Source of the DNA: Armatimonadota bacterium
Lineage (GTDB): Bacteria; Armatimonadota; Zipacnadia; JAUWAU01
Assembly (NCBI GenBank): GCA_030601885.1
Contig: JAUWAU010000030.1
Span: 19,133-83,132 of the forward strand
Direction of reading: 5' to 3'
Length of the DNA stretch: 64,000 nt
Every line of letters begins with the position of its first letter. The stretch's first letter is position 1. The notes beneath the pieces were generated by a model. It had not been told where the DNA came from. It made no database searches and saw only the letters and a program-made list of their open reading frames with translations. Shown here piece by piece: positions 1 to 8,886 of the stretch. Position numbers and translations under genes: made by a program.

Positions 1-78
1 ACGAAGTACGATTTGCCGGATCTGCTGAGGGCGATTGGGCCGCGGAGGGTTGAGGTGGCGGGCAGCTCGGGGCAGTGA
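1..78 (+). CDS. C-terminal tail of an upstream gene, cut by the window start
   Basis: Frame 1 is open from the first base to a TGA at 76-78 and ends DLPDLLRAIGPRRVEV followed by a short polar tail. The motif D-L-x-D-L-L-x-x-I-x-P-R is common near the C-terminus of alpha/beta hydrolases of the dienelactone hydrolase/acetyl xylan esterase kind, where a D-x-x-x-L...APRP segment precedes the last strand. With only 25 residues the family is a guess. It lies 22 bases upstream of the secreted glycoside hydrolase on the same strand, so the two may be cotranscribed. Confidence 0.5.
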   Translation, partial: TKYDLPDLLRAIGPRRVEVAGSSGQ

Positions 79-100
79 GGGCGAATCTTCGGAGTAGACC

Positions 101-2479
101 ATGCGGACGCGTCTCGTTGTGGCGGTTCCGGTCTGCGGCATGGTGTTCGGAGCGCTCGCCGTGGTGGCCGGTGGGGCGGATGTGGCGGCCCCACTGCCGC
201 TGCCTGCGGGTGCGCCGATGTACTACTGCGCCGGCAACGATGTGCCCTTCCAGCCAGTGGTGCCGCCGAAAGAGAAGCGCTATAGCCGGGCACAGGTAGC
301 CCAGCGGGCAGCCCGGCGCGCCGCCGCCGCGAAGCGGGAGGGGCTTACGTCGCTGGAGGTATACGTGAAGTGGTGGCTGTGCGAGCCGGAGCGGGGGCGT
401 TGGGATTTCTCGTATTATGACGTCTGGGAGCGCGCCGTGGAGGATGCCGGCATGCGCTGGGTGCCGCTGCTCATCGCCGGGCCCGCCTACGGGACGCCAC
501 CGTGGTTCATAGCCTCGCCCGAATCGGTCCCCGCCCGCTGCCTGGAGCACGACAAGAACACGAAGATCCAGTCGATCTGGAACCGGAGCCTGCGCGTGCA
601 CGTGGCAGAATTCGTGGGTCGGTTTGCGGCGCATTTCGATGCCCGCCTCATTGAGAGCGTGAAGCTGGGGATGTCAGGCGACTACGGGGAGTCGCTCTAC
701 CCGGCCGGGGGCAATCACTGGACCTACCTCGACGAGCGATATCACGTCCACTGGGGCTACTGGTGTGGGGATCCGTTCGCGCGCGCCGATTTCCGGCGGA
801 CGCTGCGGGAGGCGTATGGGGACATCGGGCCGCTCAACGCTGCTTGGGGGACGACCTATCCCAACTTCGAGGCGGTCGAGCCATTTCTTCCGTCGGCGGC
901 TCCGAATCGCCGGGCTCGGCTGGACCTGCAGCGGTGGTATTGCGCGAGCATGACTGAGTGGGTGGATTTCTGGCTGCGCACGACGCGGCAAGTCCTGCCG
1001 CGTACTCGCATCCAGGTCTCCACGGGTGGCGAGGGCGCTTCTATCCTCGGGGCGGACTTCAGCGCTCAGGCCGAGGTGGCTGCGCGTTACGGTGCCGGGC
1101 TCCGCATCACGAACGAGGCCACGAACTACGCGGCCAACTTCATGCTGACGCGACAGGTGGCGTCCGCCTGCCGGCACTATGGGGCCTACTTCGGCATCGA
1201 GCCCGCCGGGGCCGTCAAGGCCGAGGGGATCGTGGGGCGCATCTACAATGCGACGGCCTCCGGCGCGGACGAGCTGTTCACTTACGATCCCGAGCCGTCT
1301 GGCGAGCGGGCGCGGCGGTACGCTGCATGCCGCTCTTTTCTGGTGAAGCGGGAGCCGATGGTGGACGTGGGCCTCTTCCTCAACCGCACGTCGTGGGACC
1401 TTGGGGTGCTGGGGAGCTTCTCTCAGTCTGGGCGGCGACTTCGGGCCGTCACCGACTTCGATGTGGTGGATGAGCGGCTGATTGCAGACGGGGCGCTGGA
1501 GCGGCTGCGGGCGCTCTTCTGGGTCGCCGGCGCGGTAGTCGAACCGGAGACAGCGCGGGCGCTGGAGGCGTGGGTGCGGGATGGTGGGATCCTCGCCCTC
1601 TGCGGAATAGACGAGATCGAGACGGTCGAGGGCGACACGTCGCCGCAACGGATGTTGCTTCCGGAGAGCGTGCTGAACCGGGAGGACATAGCGCAACCGC
1701 ATTTCTTCGACATCGGCAGCGCTGCCGGTGACCGAGTGCTGCGCGGGAAGTGGCATGGTGCGGAATCCGGCCTGAGCCTGCCGCCGCCGGATACGACCTT
1801 CCGCTGGTCAACGGCGGGATCAGAGATGGAGCTGCCGCTGCCGCCGGGAGACGTGTTCACCGTGGCAGTGTGCCTGGTGGGAGCCGGCCCGCAGCCGAAT
1901 CAGCAGGTTTTGCAGGTGGACGGACGCCAGGTGTGTCGCGTTCCGGGCCGGGGTCGGCGGGTGCTGGGATTCCAGTACTCGCCGCCGCCCGGGGAAGGAG
2001 AGCGCTCCCTGCGCCTGGCATTTGGCGGGCCGGCGTGGCGGGCGGATCCTCCTGACACACGGATGCTCGGGGTGGCCGTGGTTTGGGTGGCTGTGTGCGA
2101 GGGGAAGCTGCCCCAGAGCGCGCTGCATGAGGCACTGCCGTTCGGGTTCGTGTCCGGTTTGTCTCTCGAGCGTATCGCCGGAGAGTTCACGCGCCGCCTG
2201 GGGAGAGGTGCGGTGGTGTACTTGCCTCCTGGGGATGTGACGCTGGAGGCGTTCGCTGGGGCGCTGGTGTACCAGCCCGGGCGCTTCGTGCCAGGGGCCG
2301 GCGCACCGTATCGGGCGCCAGGCGGCGACACCGCCGGGGTCTACGTGACGCGGCTGCGCGGGGGGAGCGCGCTCCTGCTCAACTTTCGTGACCGGGAGGC
2401 CCGCGTGACGTACGGCGGCCGAAGCGTCGTCCTCGCGCCGCGAAGTATCACGGAAGTGGCGCGGAGCTGGTCGGGGTGA
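101..2479 (+). CDS. Secreted clan GH-A type glycoside hydrolase (GH42/GH14-like)
   Basis: 792 residues. An N-terminal signal peptide (R at 2 and 4, hydrophobic run about 5-25, Ala-rich cleavage region near 30) predicts export. Residues about 45-420 look like a TIM barrel: LTSLEVYVKWWLCEPERGRW is the typical opening of a beta-galactosidase/beta-amylase-like barrel. E197 in GMSGDYGESLYP and E367 in YFGIEPAG are candidates for acid/base and nucleophile. Residues about 440-540 (WVAGAVVEPETARALEAW...GGILALCG) resemble the GATase-like trimerisation domain that follows the barrel in GH42 enzymes. The C-terminal third is beta-rich and unassigned. Start chosen at the ATG after CGGAG. Substrate unknown; probably a plant or algal beta-glycan. 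Family placement is inference; a secreted barrel hydrolase is well supported. Confidence 0.75.
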   Translation: MRTRLVVAVPVCGMVFGALAVVAGGADVAAPLPLPAGAPMYYCAGNDVPFQPVVPPKEKRYSRAQVAQRAARRAAAAKREGLTSLEVYVKWWLCEPERGRWDFSYYDVWERAVEDAGMRWVPLLIAGPAYGTPPWFIASPESVPARCLEHDKNTKIQSIWNRSLRVHVAEFVGRFAAHFDARLIESVKLGMSGDYGESLYPAGGNHWTYLDERYHVHWGYWCGDPFARADFRRTLREAYGDIGPLNAAWGTTYPNFEAVEPFLPSAAPNRRARLDLQRWYCASMTEWVDFWLRTTRQVLPRTRIQVSTGGEGASILGADFSAQAEVAARYGAGLRITNEATNYAANFMLTRQVASACRHYGAYFGIEPAGAVKAEGIVGRIYNATASGADELFTYDPEPSGERARRYAACRSFLVKREPMVDVGLFLNRTSWDLGVLGSFSQSGRRLRAVTDFDVVDERLIADGALERLRALFWVAGAVVEPETARALEAWVRDGGILALCGIDEIETVEGDTSPQRMLLPESVLNREDIAQPHFFDIGSAAGDRVLRGKWHGAESGLSLPPPDTTFRWSTAGSEMELPLPPGDVFTVAVCLVGAGPQPNQQVLQVDGRQVCRVPGRGRRVLGFQYSPPPGEGERSLRLAFGGPAWRADPPDTRMLGVAVVWVAVCEGKLPQSALHEALPFGFVSGLSLERIAGEFTRRLGRGAVVYLPPGDVTLEAFAGALVYQPGRFVPGAGAPYRAPGGDTAGVYVTRLRGGSALLLNFRDREARVTYGGRSVVLAPRSITEVARSWSG

Positions 2480-2605
2480 AGCACGAGGGGGGCGCCGAGC
2501 GACAGAGATCGGCGGGGCACTGCTGCTTCTCGTGCTTCGCAGCGGGCCGCTTCGCAGAGTAGTACGCAGCGAAGCCCTACCCCGAAGATTCTGGCCGGGG
2601 GCCGT

Positions 2606-2670
2606 ATTGTAGCGCGGGGTCTCGCGCCGTCGCTAAAGCGGCTATGGTGCGTCGGCGACCGTGCCCCGCC
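2606..2670 (-). repeat. Dispersed palindromic repeat R1, copy 1
   Basis: Read on the minus strand it runs from GGCGGGGCACGGTCGCCGAC through CCGCTTTAGCGACGGCGCGA to the terminal CTACAAT. It matches, with a handful of differences, the copies at 11264-11328 and 29910-29991. The outer arms pair imperfectly, as in the other copies. It does not encode a recognisable product. Confidence 0.75.
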
Positions 2671-2742
2671 GGCTGCGGTGGCGTTGTAGCGCGGGCTCTC
2701 CGTCGCCCGCCTGGCCGAGGTGGCATGCCTTTGGCCCTCGCA

Positions 2743-3095
2743 CGCATCTTCATCGTTTCTGAGTGTGGCCACGCCACATGATGGCTGCTTTGAAGATTTG
2801 GTCGTGTGCCTTTCTGTAGGCGAGCAAGGACCGGAGGTCCTGAGAGCACCTGTGGCTCGCCACAGCCCCGTCTCAGCGCTCCCACGGGCTGTGCGCCAGC
2901 CCAGACATCTTCATCGTTTCCTGGTGTCCCAACGGAACATCATCACTGCTCCGAGGATTTCCCCCGTCCGCCCACCGGTTGTAGCCGGAGCAGCTTGCTC
3001 CGGCGGCCCCCAGCCCCCCCGCCGGGCCGATCTTCATGGTTTCCGGGTGGCGCATCTCGCCATGACGACTGCTTCGCAGAGTAGTACGCAGCCCC
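2743..3095. repeat. Degenerate three-copy direct repeat
   Basis: Three segments starting near 2745, 2906 and 3029 each open with (C/G)ATCTTCAT(C/G)GTTTC, then a GTG within a few bases, then an A/C-rich stretch with ATG or ATCA, then ACTGCT or GGCTGCT. Their spacing is uneven (about 160 and 120 bases). Similarity decays outside the opening 20 bases. They look like old duplications of a repeat rather than a CRISPR or coding unit. Confidence 0.45.
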
Positions 3096-3133
3096 CGTCC
3101 TACAACTGAGGCAAGGAGCGAGGAAAAAGGGCG

Positions 3134-3178
3134 GAGGCAAAGGCGGCGGGGCACGGAGACCCCGCCCTACAGTAACGG
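3134..3178 (+). repeat. Minimal R1-type hairpin
   Basis: A GGCAAAGGCGGCGGGG arm, an eight-base loop CACGGAGA and a CCCCGCC arm are followed by CTACAGTAACGGCAAAGG. Arms GGCGGGG/CCCCGCC pair perfectly over 7 bp. This is the R1 element reduced to its outer stem, seven bases beyond the stop codon of the convergent sulfatase-fold gene. It could serve as a stem-loop terminator without a T-run; that is inference. Confidence 0.6.
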
Positions 3179-3185
3179 CAAAGGC

Positions 3186-4463
3186 TTACCAGATCGGCCA
3201 GCGGCCGCCGGGGCGGGATTGCTCGACCATCGGATCCTCGCCCCCTCGTGCCTCCACCTTCTCCCGGACCCAGGATTCGAGTTGGTTGCGAAGGTCGGCG
3301 CCCACACCGGTTTGCTCTCCGACGACGTTGGCGGTCTCGGCCGGGTCGTTGCGTAGATCGTACAGCTCCTCGGCGGGGAAGGCCTCCTGGCGATCGCAGC
3401 CGGGCACGAGTTGTATGAACTTGTGCGTTCGCGTGCGGATCGCCCTCCGCATGTCCGGGTTGATGGAGTGCATCATCACCCGATCGTACGTCTCCTCCGC
3501 ATCGCCCTGCGCCACCGCCGTGAGGTCGTGGCCCTCCATGTTCCATTCGTCGCTGATGCCGAGCAACGACAGGATAGTGGGCGCCAGGTCCACCGGCTGG
3601 GCGAAGCCTTCGACGCGGCGTCCCGCAGGCAGGTGGCCGGGGCAGCTCATGATGAGCGGGACGTGTACCGTCGGCTCGTAGATGGCGGCGTGGCGGAAGT
3701 AGATACGATGCTCGCCCAGCGACTCGCCGTGGTCAGCCGTCAACAGCACGAGCGTGTCATCTCGCAGCCCGAGTTCGTCCAGGCGGGCGAGCAGCTCGCC
3801 GAGGGCGGCGTCGCAGTCGGTGATGGTGCCCTCGTACTGGGCGATGGTATAGGCGAGGCCCTGCGGCTCGGTCTCGGGCACGGGATCGACGGAGAAGTTC
3901 GTGCGGTTCGGAGCGCCCTCGGGGACGTACATCTCGTCGTACGGCGGCTGCGGCAGATAGGGCCGGTGCGGGTCCCAGCAGTGCACGAACATGAAGAACT
4001 TCTGCCCCTTGAGCTCATCCAGCAGAGGCATTGCCAGGTCCTTGACGTGCGCCATGGAGTTCGTCCGCAGGCCCTCCTTTGCCGGCGGCTTCGCATCGTA
4101 CGGAACGTGCCTGTCTGCGCCGCGGGCGAACCACGTCGTTTGCACTGCTTTGCCGGATTTGGGCAGGTTGCTCACCACGGCCGTCGTGTAGCCGGCCGAT
4201 CGCAGCATCTCCGGCAGGACGGGGATCTCGTCCGGCATGTAGTAGTCCCCGCTCTGACGCACCACGCCGTGGGTGATGGGGTAGCGGCCGGTGTACATGC
4301 TCGTGTAGTTCGGATGTGTGTAACTGGCCACGGCGAAGTCGTTCTCGAAGCACACGCTCGACGCCGCGAGCGCGTCGATGCTCGGGCTCGTCGGCTTGCT
4401 GTAACCGTAGCAGCCGAGGTAATCCGCCCGCAGCGTGTCGATGGCGATGAAGAGGATGTTCAT
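3186..4463 (-). CDS. Sulfatase-fold (alkaline phosphatase superfamily) hydrolase with Thr at the nucleophile position
   Basis: 425 residues from the ATG at 4463, preceded by ACGGAGG; longer upstream frames lack this signal. The fold is clear: NILFIAIDTLRADYLGCYG at the N-terminus gives the first metal Asp, and LLTADHGESLGEH about two thirds along gives the later Asp/His ligands. No signal peptide is visible, so it looks cytoplasmic. The activation motif C/S-x-P-S-R-x-S-L-x-T-G reads T49-H-P-N-Y-T-S-M-Y-T-G, so neither the Cys/Ser that becomes formylglycine nor the Arg is present. In this superfamily Thr nucleophiles occur in phosphodiesterases and phosphonate hydrolases. Annotating it as a working sulfatase would therefore be unsafe; phosphoester or phosphonate hydrolysis is equally possible. 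Neighbours are glycan and sugar-phosphate genes. Confidence 0.85.
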   Translation of the reverse strand: MNILFIAIDTLRADYLGCYGYSKPTSPSIDALAASSVCFENDFAVASYTHPNYTSMYTGRYPITHGVVRQSGDYYMPDEIPVLPEMLRSAGYTTAVVSNLPKSGKAVQTTWFARGADRHVPYDAKPPAKEGLRTNSMAHVKDLAMPLLDELKGQKFFMFVHCWDPHRPYLPQPPYDEMYVPEGAPNRTNFSVDPVPETEPQGLAYTIAQYEGTITDCDAALGELLARLDELGLRDDTLVLLTADHGESLGEHRIYFRHAAIYEPTVHVPLIMSCPGHLPAGRRVEGFAQPVDLAPTILSLLGISDEWNMEGHDLTAVAQGDAEETYDRVMMHSINPDMRRAIRTRTHKFIQLVPGCDRQEAFPAEELYDLRNDPAETANVVGEQTGVGADLRNQLESWVREKVEARGGEDPMVEQSRPGGRWPIW

Positions 4464-4658
4464 TGCAGGTGCGCCTCCGTGGTGAGTTCGCATTGGTGAG
4501 GCGTGGTTTCGTTGCGGCACGGCGCTTGCCCTCCGCCCGGTCATCGACCCGGGTCCATTAAGGATGTGAGCTCTCACTCCGTTTAGGACAACGGCGGGGG
4601 TATGATCGTGGTGATGGGAGCAGTGGGGGGAGCATTGAGGGACAAGGAGGAGTCGGGA

Positions 4659-5762
4659 ATGACCAACTTGCACAAAGTGGCGGCGTTGGGCCAGTCCATC
4701 TGGCTCGACTACATTCGCCGTTCTCTCATCACCTCGGGGGAGCTTCAGGAGTTGGTTGACAAGGGGGTCTATGGCGTTACCTCCAATCCGTCTATCTTTG
4801 AGAAAGCCATCTCCGGGGGCTCGGAGTACGACCGGGACCTCAACCGACTGGCCGACGAGGGGAGGTCAGCGGCTGAGATCTACGAGGCGCTGGTGCTGTA
4901 CGACATCAGGGCCGCCGCCGACGTGCTTCGGCCGGTGTACGATGAGACCGGCGGCGATGACGGGTATGTGAGCCTGGAAGCCAACCCGAAGCTGGCCCAC
5001 GATACCCAGGGCACCATCGCCGAGGTGCGGCATCTCTTCGCCGCGCTGGAGCGCCCAAACGTGATGATCAAGGTGCCCGCCACGCCCGAGGGCATCCCGG
5101 CCATCGAGACGCTCACCAGCGAGGGCGTCAACGTGAACGTGACTCTCATGTTCTCGCTGGCACAATACGATGTAGTGGCCGAGGCATACCTCGCCGGGCT
5201 GGAGAAGCGTATGGCCACCGGCGGTGATCTGAGCCGGATTGCATCCGTGGCCTCCTTCTTCGTCAGCCGCGTGGATACGGCTGTTGATCAGGGGCTGGCG
5301 AAGCTTGGACGCGCCGAACTCGAGGGCAAGATCGGCATTGCCAACGCCAAAATGGCTTATGCCCGCTTCCGCGAGACCTTCAGCGGGGAGCGCTGGGAGC
5401 GGCTGAAGGCGGAGGGCGCGCGCGTCCAGCGGCCCCTGTGGGGAAGCACCAGCACGAAAAGCCCAAACTACCCGGACACGCTCTACGTGGACAACCTCAT
5501 CGGACCGGACACTGTCAACACAGTGCCTCCGGAGACGCTGGAGGCCTTCCTCGATCACGGCCGTGTGGCGCCGACATTGCTATCCGGCCTGGACGAAGCC
5601 CGAGAGCACCTGGCCCGCCTGTCGGACCTGGGTCTGGATCTGGATGGCATCACCGATCAGTTGCTCGTCGCCGGTGTCGGTGCATTTGCCAAGGCATTCG
5701 CCGGCCTCATGGCGAGCATCGCGCAGAAGCGCGAGCGCGTGCTGGCCGGAGCCCCAGCATGA
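4659..5762 (+). CDS. tal: Transaldolase
   Basis: 367 residues. Start chosen at the ATG seven bases after AAGGAGG; the frame extends upstream but those codons lack family similarity. Signatures are GVTSNPSIFEKAI near the N-terminus and the Schiff-base lysine in NVMIKVPATPEGIPAIE, with N-V-T-L-M-F-S following. It moves a dihydroxyacetone unit between sedoheptulose-7-phosphate and glyceraldehyde-3-phosphate in the cytoplasmic non-oxidative pentose phosphate pathway. The length and the C-terminal GVGAFAKAFAGLMASI helix match the long form that accompanies zwf in cyanobacteria and actinobacteria. First gene of a four-gene same-strand run with gnd, a GH15 enzyme and zwf, 109 bases before gnd. Confidence 0.95.
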   Translation: MTNLHKVAALGQSIWLDYIRRSLITSGELQELVDKGVYGVTSNPSIFEKAISGGSEYDRDLNRLADEGRSAAEIYEALVLYDIRAAADVLRPVYDETGGDDGYVSLEANPKLAHDTQGTIAEVRHLFAALERPNVMIKVPATPEGIPAIETLTSEGVNVNVTLMFSLAQYDVVAEAYLAGLEKRMATGGDLSRIASVASFFVSRVDTAVDQGLAKLGRAELEGKIGIANAKMAYARFRETFSGERWERLKAEGARVQRPLWGSTSTKSPNYPDTLYVDNLIGPDTVNTVPPETLEAFLDHGRVAPTLLSGLDEAREHLARLSDLGLDLDGITDQLLVAGVGAFAKAFAGLMASIAQKRERVLAGAPA

Positions 5763-5871
5763 GACAACCCGCGCCTGTCGAAGGGATAAGAGGGCGGCAG
5801 TGCGAACTGAGCCACCTATCCTATCTGTCGATACCGTGTGGAGCGTACGGGCACAAAGGAGAGGGGCACAC

Positions 5872-6780
5872 ATGGACCTGGGACTCGTCGGCCTGGGGAA
5901 GATGGGCTTGAACATGGCGACGCGCTTGCTCCGTGGCGGTCATCGCGTTGTGGCCTACGATCTGGACGAGGCAGCCATCGAGGCGGCTGAAGCCGACGGC
6001 GCCGATGGGGCGCGCAGCTTGGGCGAGCTCATAGCGAAACTGCCGGCGCCCCGCGCGGTCTGGGTGATGGTGCCTGCCGGCGAGCCGACCGAGAGCACCA
6101 TTCGGGATTTGGCCGAGCGCCTGTCTCCCGGCGATACTATTCTAGATGGCGGCAACAGCAACTACAAGGACTCCATGCGCCGCGCCGCGATGCTCAAAGA
6201 AAAACGGCTCAGCTTGCTGGACGTAGGCACAAGCGGTGGCGTGTGGGGGCTGGCCGAGGGCTATAGCATGATGATCGGTGGGGAAGAGGCTGCCGTAGAA
6301 CGGCTCCGGCCCATCTTTGAGACGCTGGCGCCCGCTCCGGACAAAGGCTGGGGGCATGTGGGGCCGAGCGGAGCCGGGCATTTCGTCAAGATGGTGCACA
6401 ACGGCATCGAGTACGGCCTGATGCAGGCCTATGCTGAAGGCTTCGATCTGATGCAGCACAAGACGGAATTCGGGCTGGACTTGCATCGGATCGCGGAGAT
6501 CTGGCGCCACGGCAGCGTGGTGCGCTCCTGGCTGCTGGATCTGGCAGCCAACGCCCTCGCCGAGAATCCGACGCTGGAAGGGATCGCTGCGCATGTCGAG
6601 GATTCTGGCGAGGGACGCTGGACGGTGGCCGAGGCCATCGATTTGGCGTGCCCGATTCCGGTAATCACCTTGTCCCTGCAGCGGCGCTTCCGCTCGCGCC
6701 AGGAATCGCCGTTCGCCGACAAGCTGTTGGCCGCGCTTCGACAGCAGTTCGGGGGACACGAGGTAAAGAGCGAGAAGTGA
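5872..6780 (+). CDS. gnd: 6-phosphogluconate dehydrogenase, decarboxylating, short form
   Basis: 302 residues, the short type found in many bacteria and often NAD-preferring, rather than the roughly 470-residue enteric type. The Rossmann start MDLGLVGLGKMGLNMATRLL contains GxGxMGxN; ILDGGNSNYKDSMRR, LLDVGTSGGVWGL and GAGHFVKMVHNGIEYG are the substrate-binding and catalytic Lys/Asn motifs. Start chosen at the ATG after AAAGGAGAGGGG; upstream codons do not look like this family. It converts 6-phosphogluconate to ribulose-5-phosphate with release of CO2. It lies between tal and the GH15 gene. Confidence 0.95.
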   Translation: MDLGLVGLGKMGLNMATRLLRGGHRVVAYDLDEAAIEAAEADGADGARSLGELIAKLPAPRAVWVMVPAGEPTESTIRDLAERLSPGDTILDGGNSNYKDSMRRAAMLKEKRLSLLDVGTSGGVWGLAEGYSMMIGGEEAAVERLRPIFETLAPAPDKGWGHVGPSGAGHFVKMVHNGIEYGLMQAYAEGFDLMQHKTEFGLDLHRIAEIWRHGSVVRSWLLDLAANALAENPTLEGIAAHVEDSGEGRWTVAEAIDLACPIPVITLSLQRRFRSRQESPFADKLLAALRQQFGGHEVKSEK

Positions 6781-6843
6781 TAACACCCGGGTGCCGGGCT
6801 CAATGGAGCGGCGATCGCCGTCCGGGAGAGTAGGGGAGCAACT

Positions 6844-8826
6844 ATGCCGCGTGATATCCCCGTCGGAAACGGCTCGTTACTGGTCAACTTCGATGAGACG
6901 TACCAACTGCGCGACATCTACTGGCCGCACGTGGGCCAGGAGAACCACACTGCCGGTCACCCATTCCGCTTCGGCGTGTGGGTGGAAGGGCAGTTTCGCT
7001 GGGTGGATGATGCCCGCTGGGAGCGCATCCTGGACTACGCGGAAGATACTCTCGTCACCGAGGTCACGTTGCAGCATCCGGACCTGGGCTTGAGGTTGGT
7101 GTGCCACGATGCCGTGGACTTCCATGAGGACCTCTATCTGCGGCAGGTCATCGTCCACAACGAGGTCGATCGCGAGCGCGAGGTGCGCCTCTTCTTTGCG
7201 CATGACTTCCACGTTGGCGGGCGCGAGGTGGGCGACTCGGCCTACTACGAGCCGGAACGTCGAGCCGTCTTCCACTACAAAGGCAAGCGTTGGTTCATGA
7301 TTAACGCCGCCACCGGCGGGCCGGACGAGTGGAAGATCGGTGTGGACCAATGGGCGGTGGGCCTCAAAGAAGTAGGGGGCCGGGAGGGCACGTGGCGCGA
7401 CGCGGAGGACGGCTCACTCTCGGGCAACGCCGTTGCGCAGGGCAGCGTGGACTCAACCGTCGCCGTGCACGTCTCTGTGCCGGCGCGGGGCGAGGTCGCA
7501 GCGTGGTACTGGATCGCCGTCGGGGAGGAGTTCGACGACGTGACGCGCATCAACCGCGCGGTGCGGCAGAAAGGTCCGGACACGTTCCTGGAGCGCACCC
7601 GGCATTACTGGGCGCTATGGGCCAGCAAAGAGGACGAAGACTTCTGTGACATGCCCGAGCACCTGTGCCAAGTCTACCGCCGCAGCCTGCTCATTCTGCG
7701 GACCCAGATCGACAACAACGGAGCCATCCTCGCCGCGAACGACTACGATATGGCCCGTTACGCCCACGATACGTACTCGTACATGTGGCCCCGGGACGGG
7801 GCGCTGGTCGCTGCGGCGCTGATCGATGCCGGGTACTCCGAGGTGACCCGGCGCTTCTTCGATTTCTGCCACGAGGTCATCACCAGGGAAGGGTATCTCC
7901 TGCACAAGTACAACCCCGATGGGTCGCTGGCGTCGTCCTGGCACGGCTGGTATCACGAGGGCCGCAAAGAGCCCCCCGTACAGGAGGACGAAACGGCGCT
8001 GGTGCTGTGGGCGCTGTGGCGGCACTTCGAGCGCTTCAGGGACGTCGAGTTCATCAAACTGCAGTTTCGGGGCCTGGTCGTTCGTGCTGCCAACTGGCTT
8101 GTCAGCTACCGGGAGCCTGACAATGGCCTGCCGCTGCCTTCCTGGGACCTTTGGGAAGAGCGGCGAGGGGTGCTGGCGTGGACGGTCGGGGCCACGTGGG
8201 GCGGACTGCAGGCGGCGGCCAACTTCGCGGACGCATTCGGGGAGCACGAACTGGCGGACACGTACCGCCGCGCGGCCCACGAGATACGGGACGGGGTCGA
8301 GGAGCATCTGTGGGCGCCGGATCTCGGGCGCTTTGTGCGGATGATCAACAAGCGGGATGACGGTGGCTGGGAGCGGGACACGACTATTGACGCGTCGCTG
8401 TTCGGCCTATGGTACTTCGGCATGTTCGCCCCGGACGATCCCAAGACGGTTGCGACCATGGAAGCCGTGAGAGACCGGCTCTGGGTGAAGACAGACGTGG
8501 GCGGCATGGCCCGCTACGAAAATGACTACTATCACCAGGCAAGCGACGACATCGAGAACGTGCCGGGCAATCCCTGGTTCATCTGCACGCTCTGGATGGC
8601 GCAGTGGTACATCGCTTCCGCGAAGACCGCCGCGGACCTGGAGTCGGCACTTGAGATCTTGAACTGGGCCGCCGACCACGCCTTACCCAGCGGCGTCATG
8701 GCCGAGCAGGTGCATCCCTACACCAACGCACCCCTGTCCGTGAGCCCACTCACATGGAGCCATGCGACGCTGGTGACCACAGTCCACGAATACCTCGCGC
8801 GGCAGGCGATATTGAGCCAGCACTGA
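6844..8826 (+). CDS. Glycoside hydrolase family 15 (glucoamylase-type) enzyme
   Basis: 660 residues, no signal peptide, so intracellular. The N-terminal beta-sandwich begins PVGNGSLLVNFDETYQLRDI and the (alpha/alpha)6 barrel carries YMWPRDGALVAAAL, LPLPSWDLWEERRG (general acid Glu in WDLWEE) and GVMAEQVHPYTN (base Glu in MAEQ), the last followed by SPLTWSHA. This is the bacterial/archaeal GH15 layout. Such enzymes release glucose or split trehalose-like or short alpha-glucans. Placed between gnd and zwf, it probably feeds glucose from a storage glucan into the pentose phosphate route. That coupling is inferred from gene order. GGGGAG lies just upstream of the ATG. Confidence 0.9.
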   Translation: MPRDIPVGNGSLLVNFDETYQLRDIYWPHVGQENHTAGHPFRFGVWVEGQFRWVDDARWERILDYAEDTLVTEVTLQHPDLGLRLVCHDAVDFHEDLYLRQVIVHNEVDREREVRLFFAHDFHVGGREVGDSAYYEPERRAVFHYKGKRWFMINAATGGPDEWKIGVDQWAVGLKEVGGREGTWRDAEDGSLSGNAVAQGSVDSTVAVHVSVPARGEVAAWYWIAVGEEFDDVTRINRAVRQKGPDTFLERTRHYWALWASKEDEDFCDMPEHLCQVYRRSLLILRTQIDNNGAILAANDYDMARYAHDTYSYMWPRDGALVAAALIDAGYSEVTRRFFDFCHEVITREGYLLHKYNPDGSLASSWHGWYHEGRKEPPVQEDETALVLWALWRHFERFRDVEFIKLQFRGLVVRAANWLVSYREPDNGLPLPSWDLWEERRGVLAWTVGATWGGLQAAANFADAFGEHELADTYRRAAHEIRDGVEEHLWAPDLGRFVRMINKRDDGGWERDTTIDASLFGLWYFGMFAPDDPKTVATMEAVRDRLWVKTDVGGMARYENDYYHQASDDIENVPGNPWFICTLWMAQWYIASAKTAADLESALEILNWAADHALPSGVMAEQVHPYTNAPLSVSPLTWSHATLVTTVHEYLARQAILSQH

Positions 8827-8886
8827 GATGCGGGGCCAGGAGAGGGCCGGGGTGGGGCCTGACACAGCGAAACGAGGCTATCAGCA

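Larger units (their letters stand above)
2480..3185. other. Gene-free spacer packed with short repeats
   Basis: No convincing coding frame on either strand. It lies between a plus-strand hydrolase and a minus-strand sulfatase-fold gene, so both transcripts end here. It contains one full and one partial copy (about 2684-2711) of the palindromic repeat family found through the window, a degenerate three-copy direct repeat, a minimal hairpin copy near its right end, and the sequence CTTCGCAGAGTAGTACGCAG at about 2551 and 3069, which recurs near 13.44 and 13.56 kb. Confidence 0.7.

Noticed and set aside
4578..4606. Promoter for the tal operon around TATGAT at 4601
   Set aside because: The -10-like box is fair, but no -35 occurs at 16-18 bases; the best hexamer is only 14 bases away, so it was not listed.
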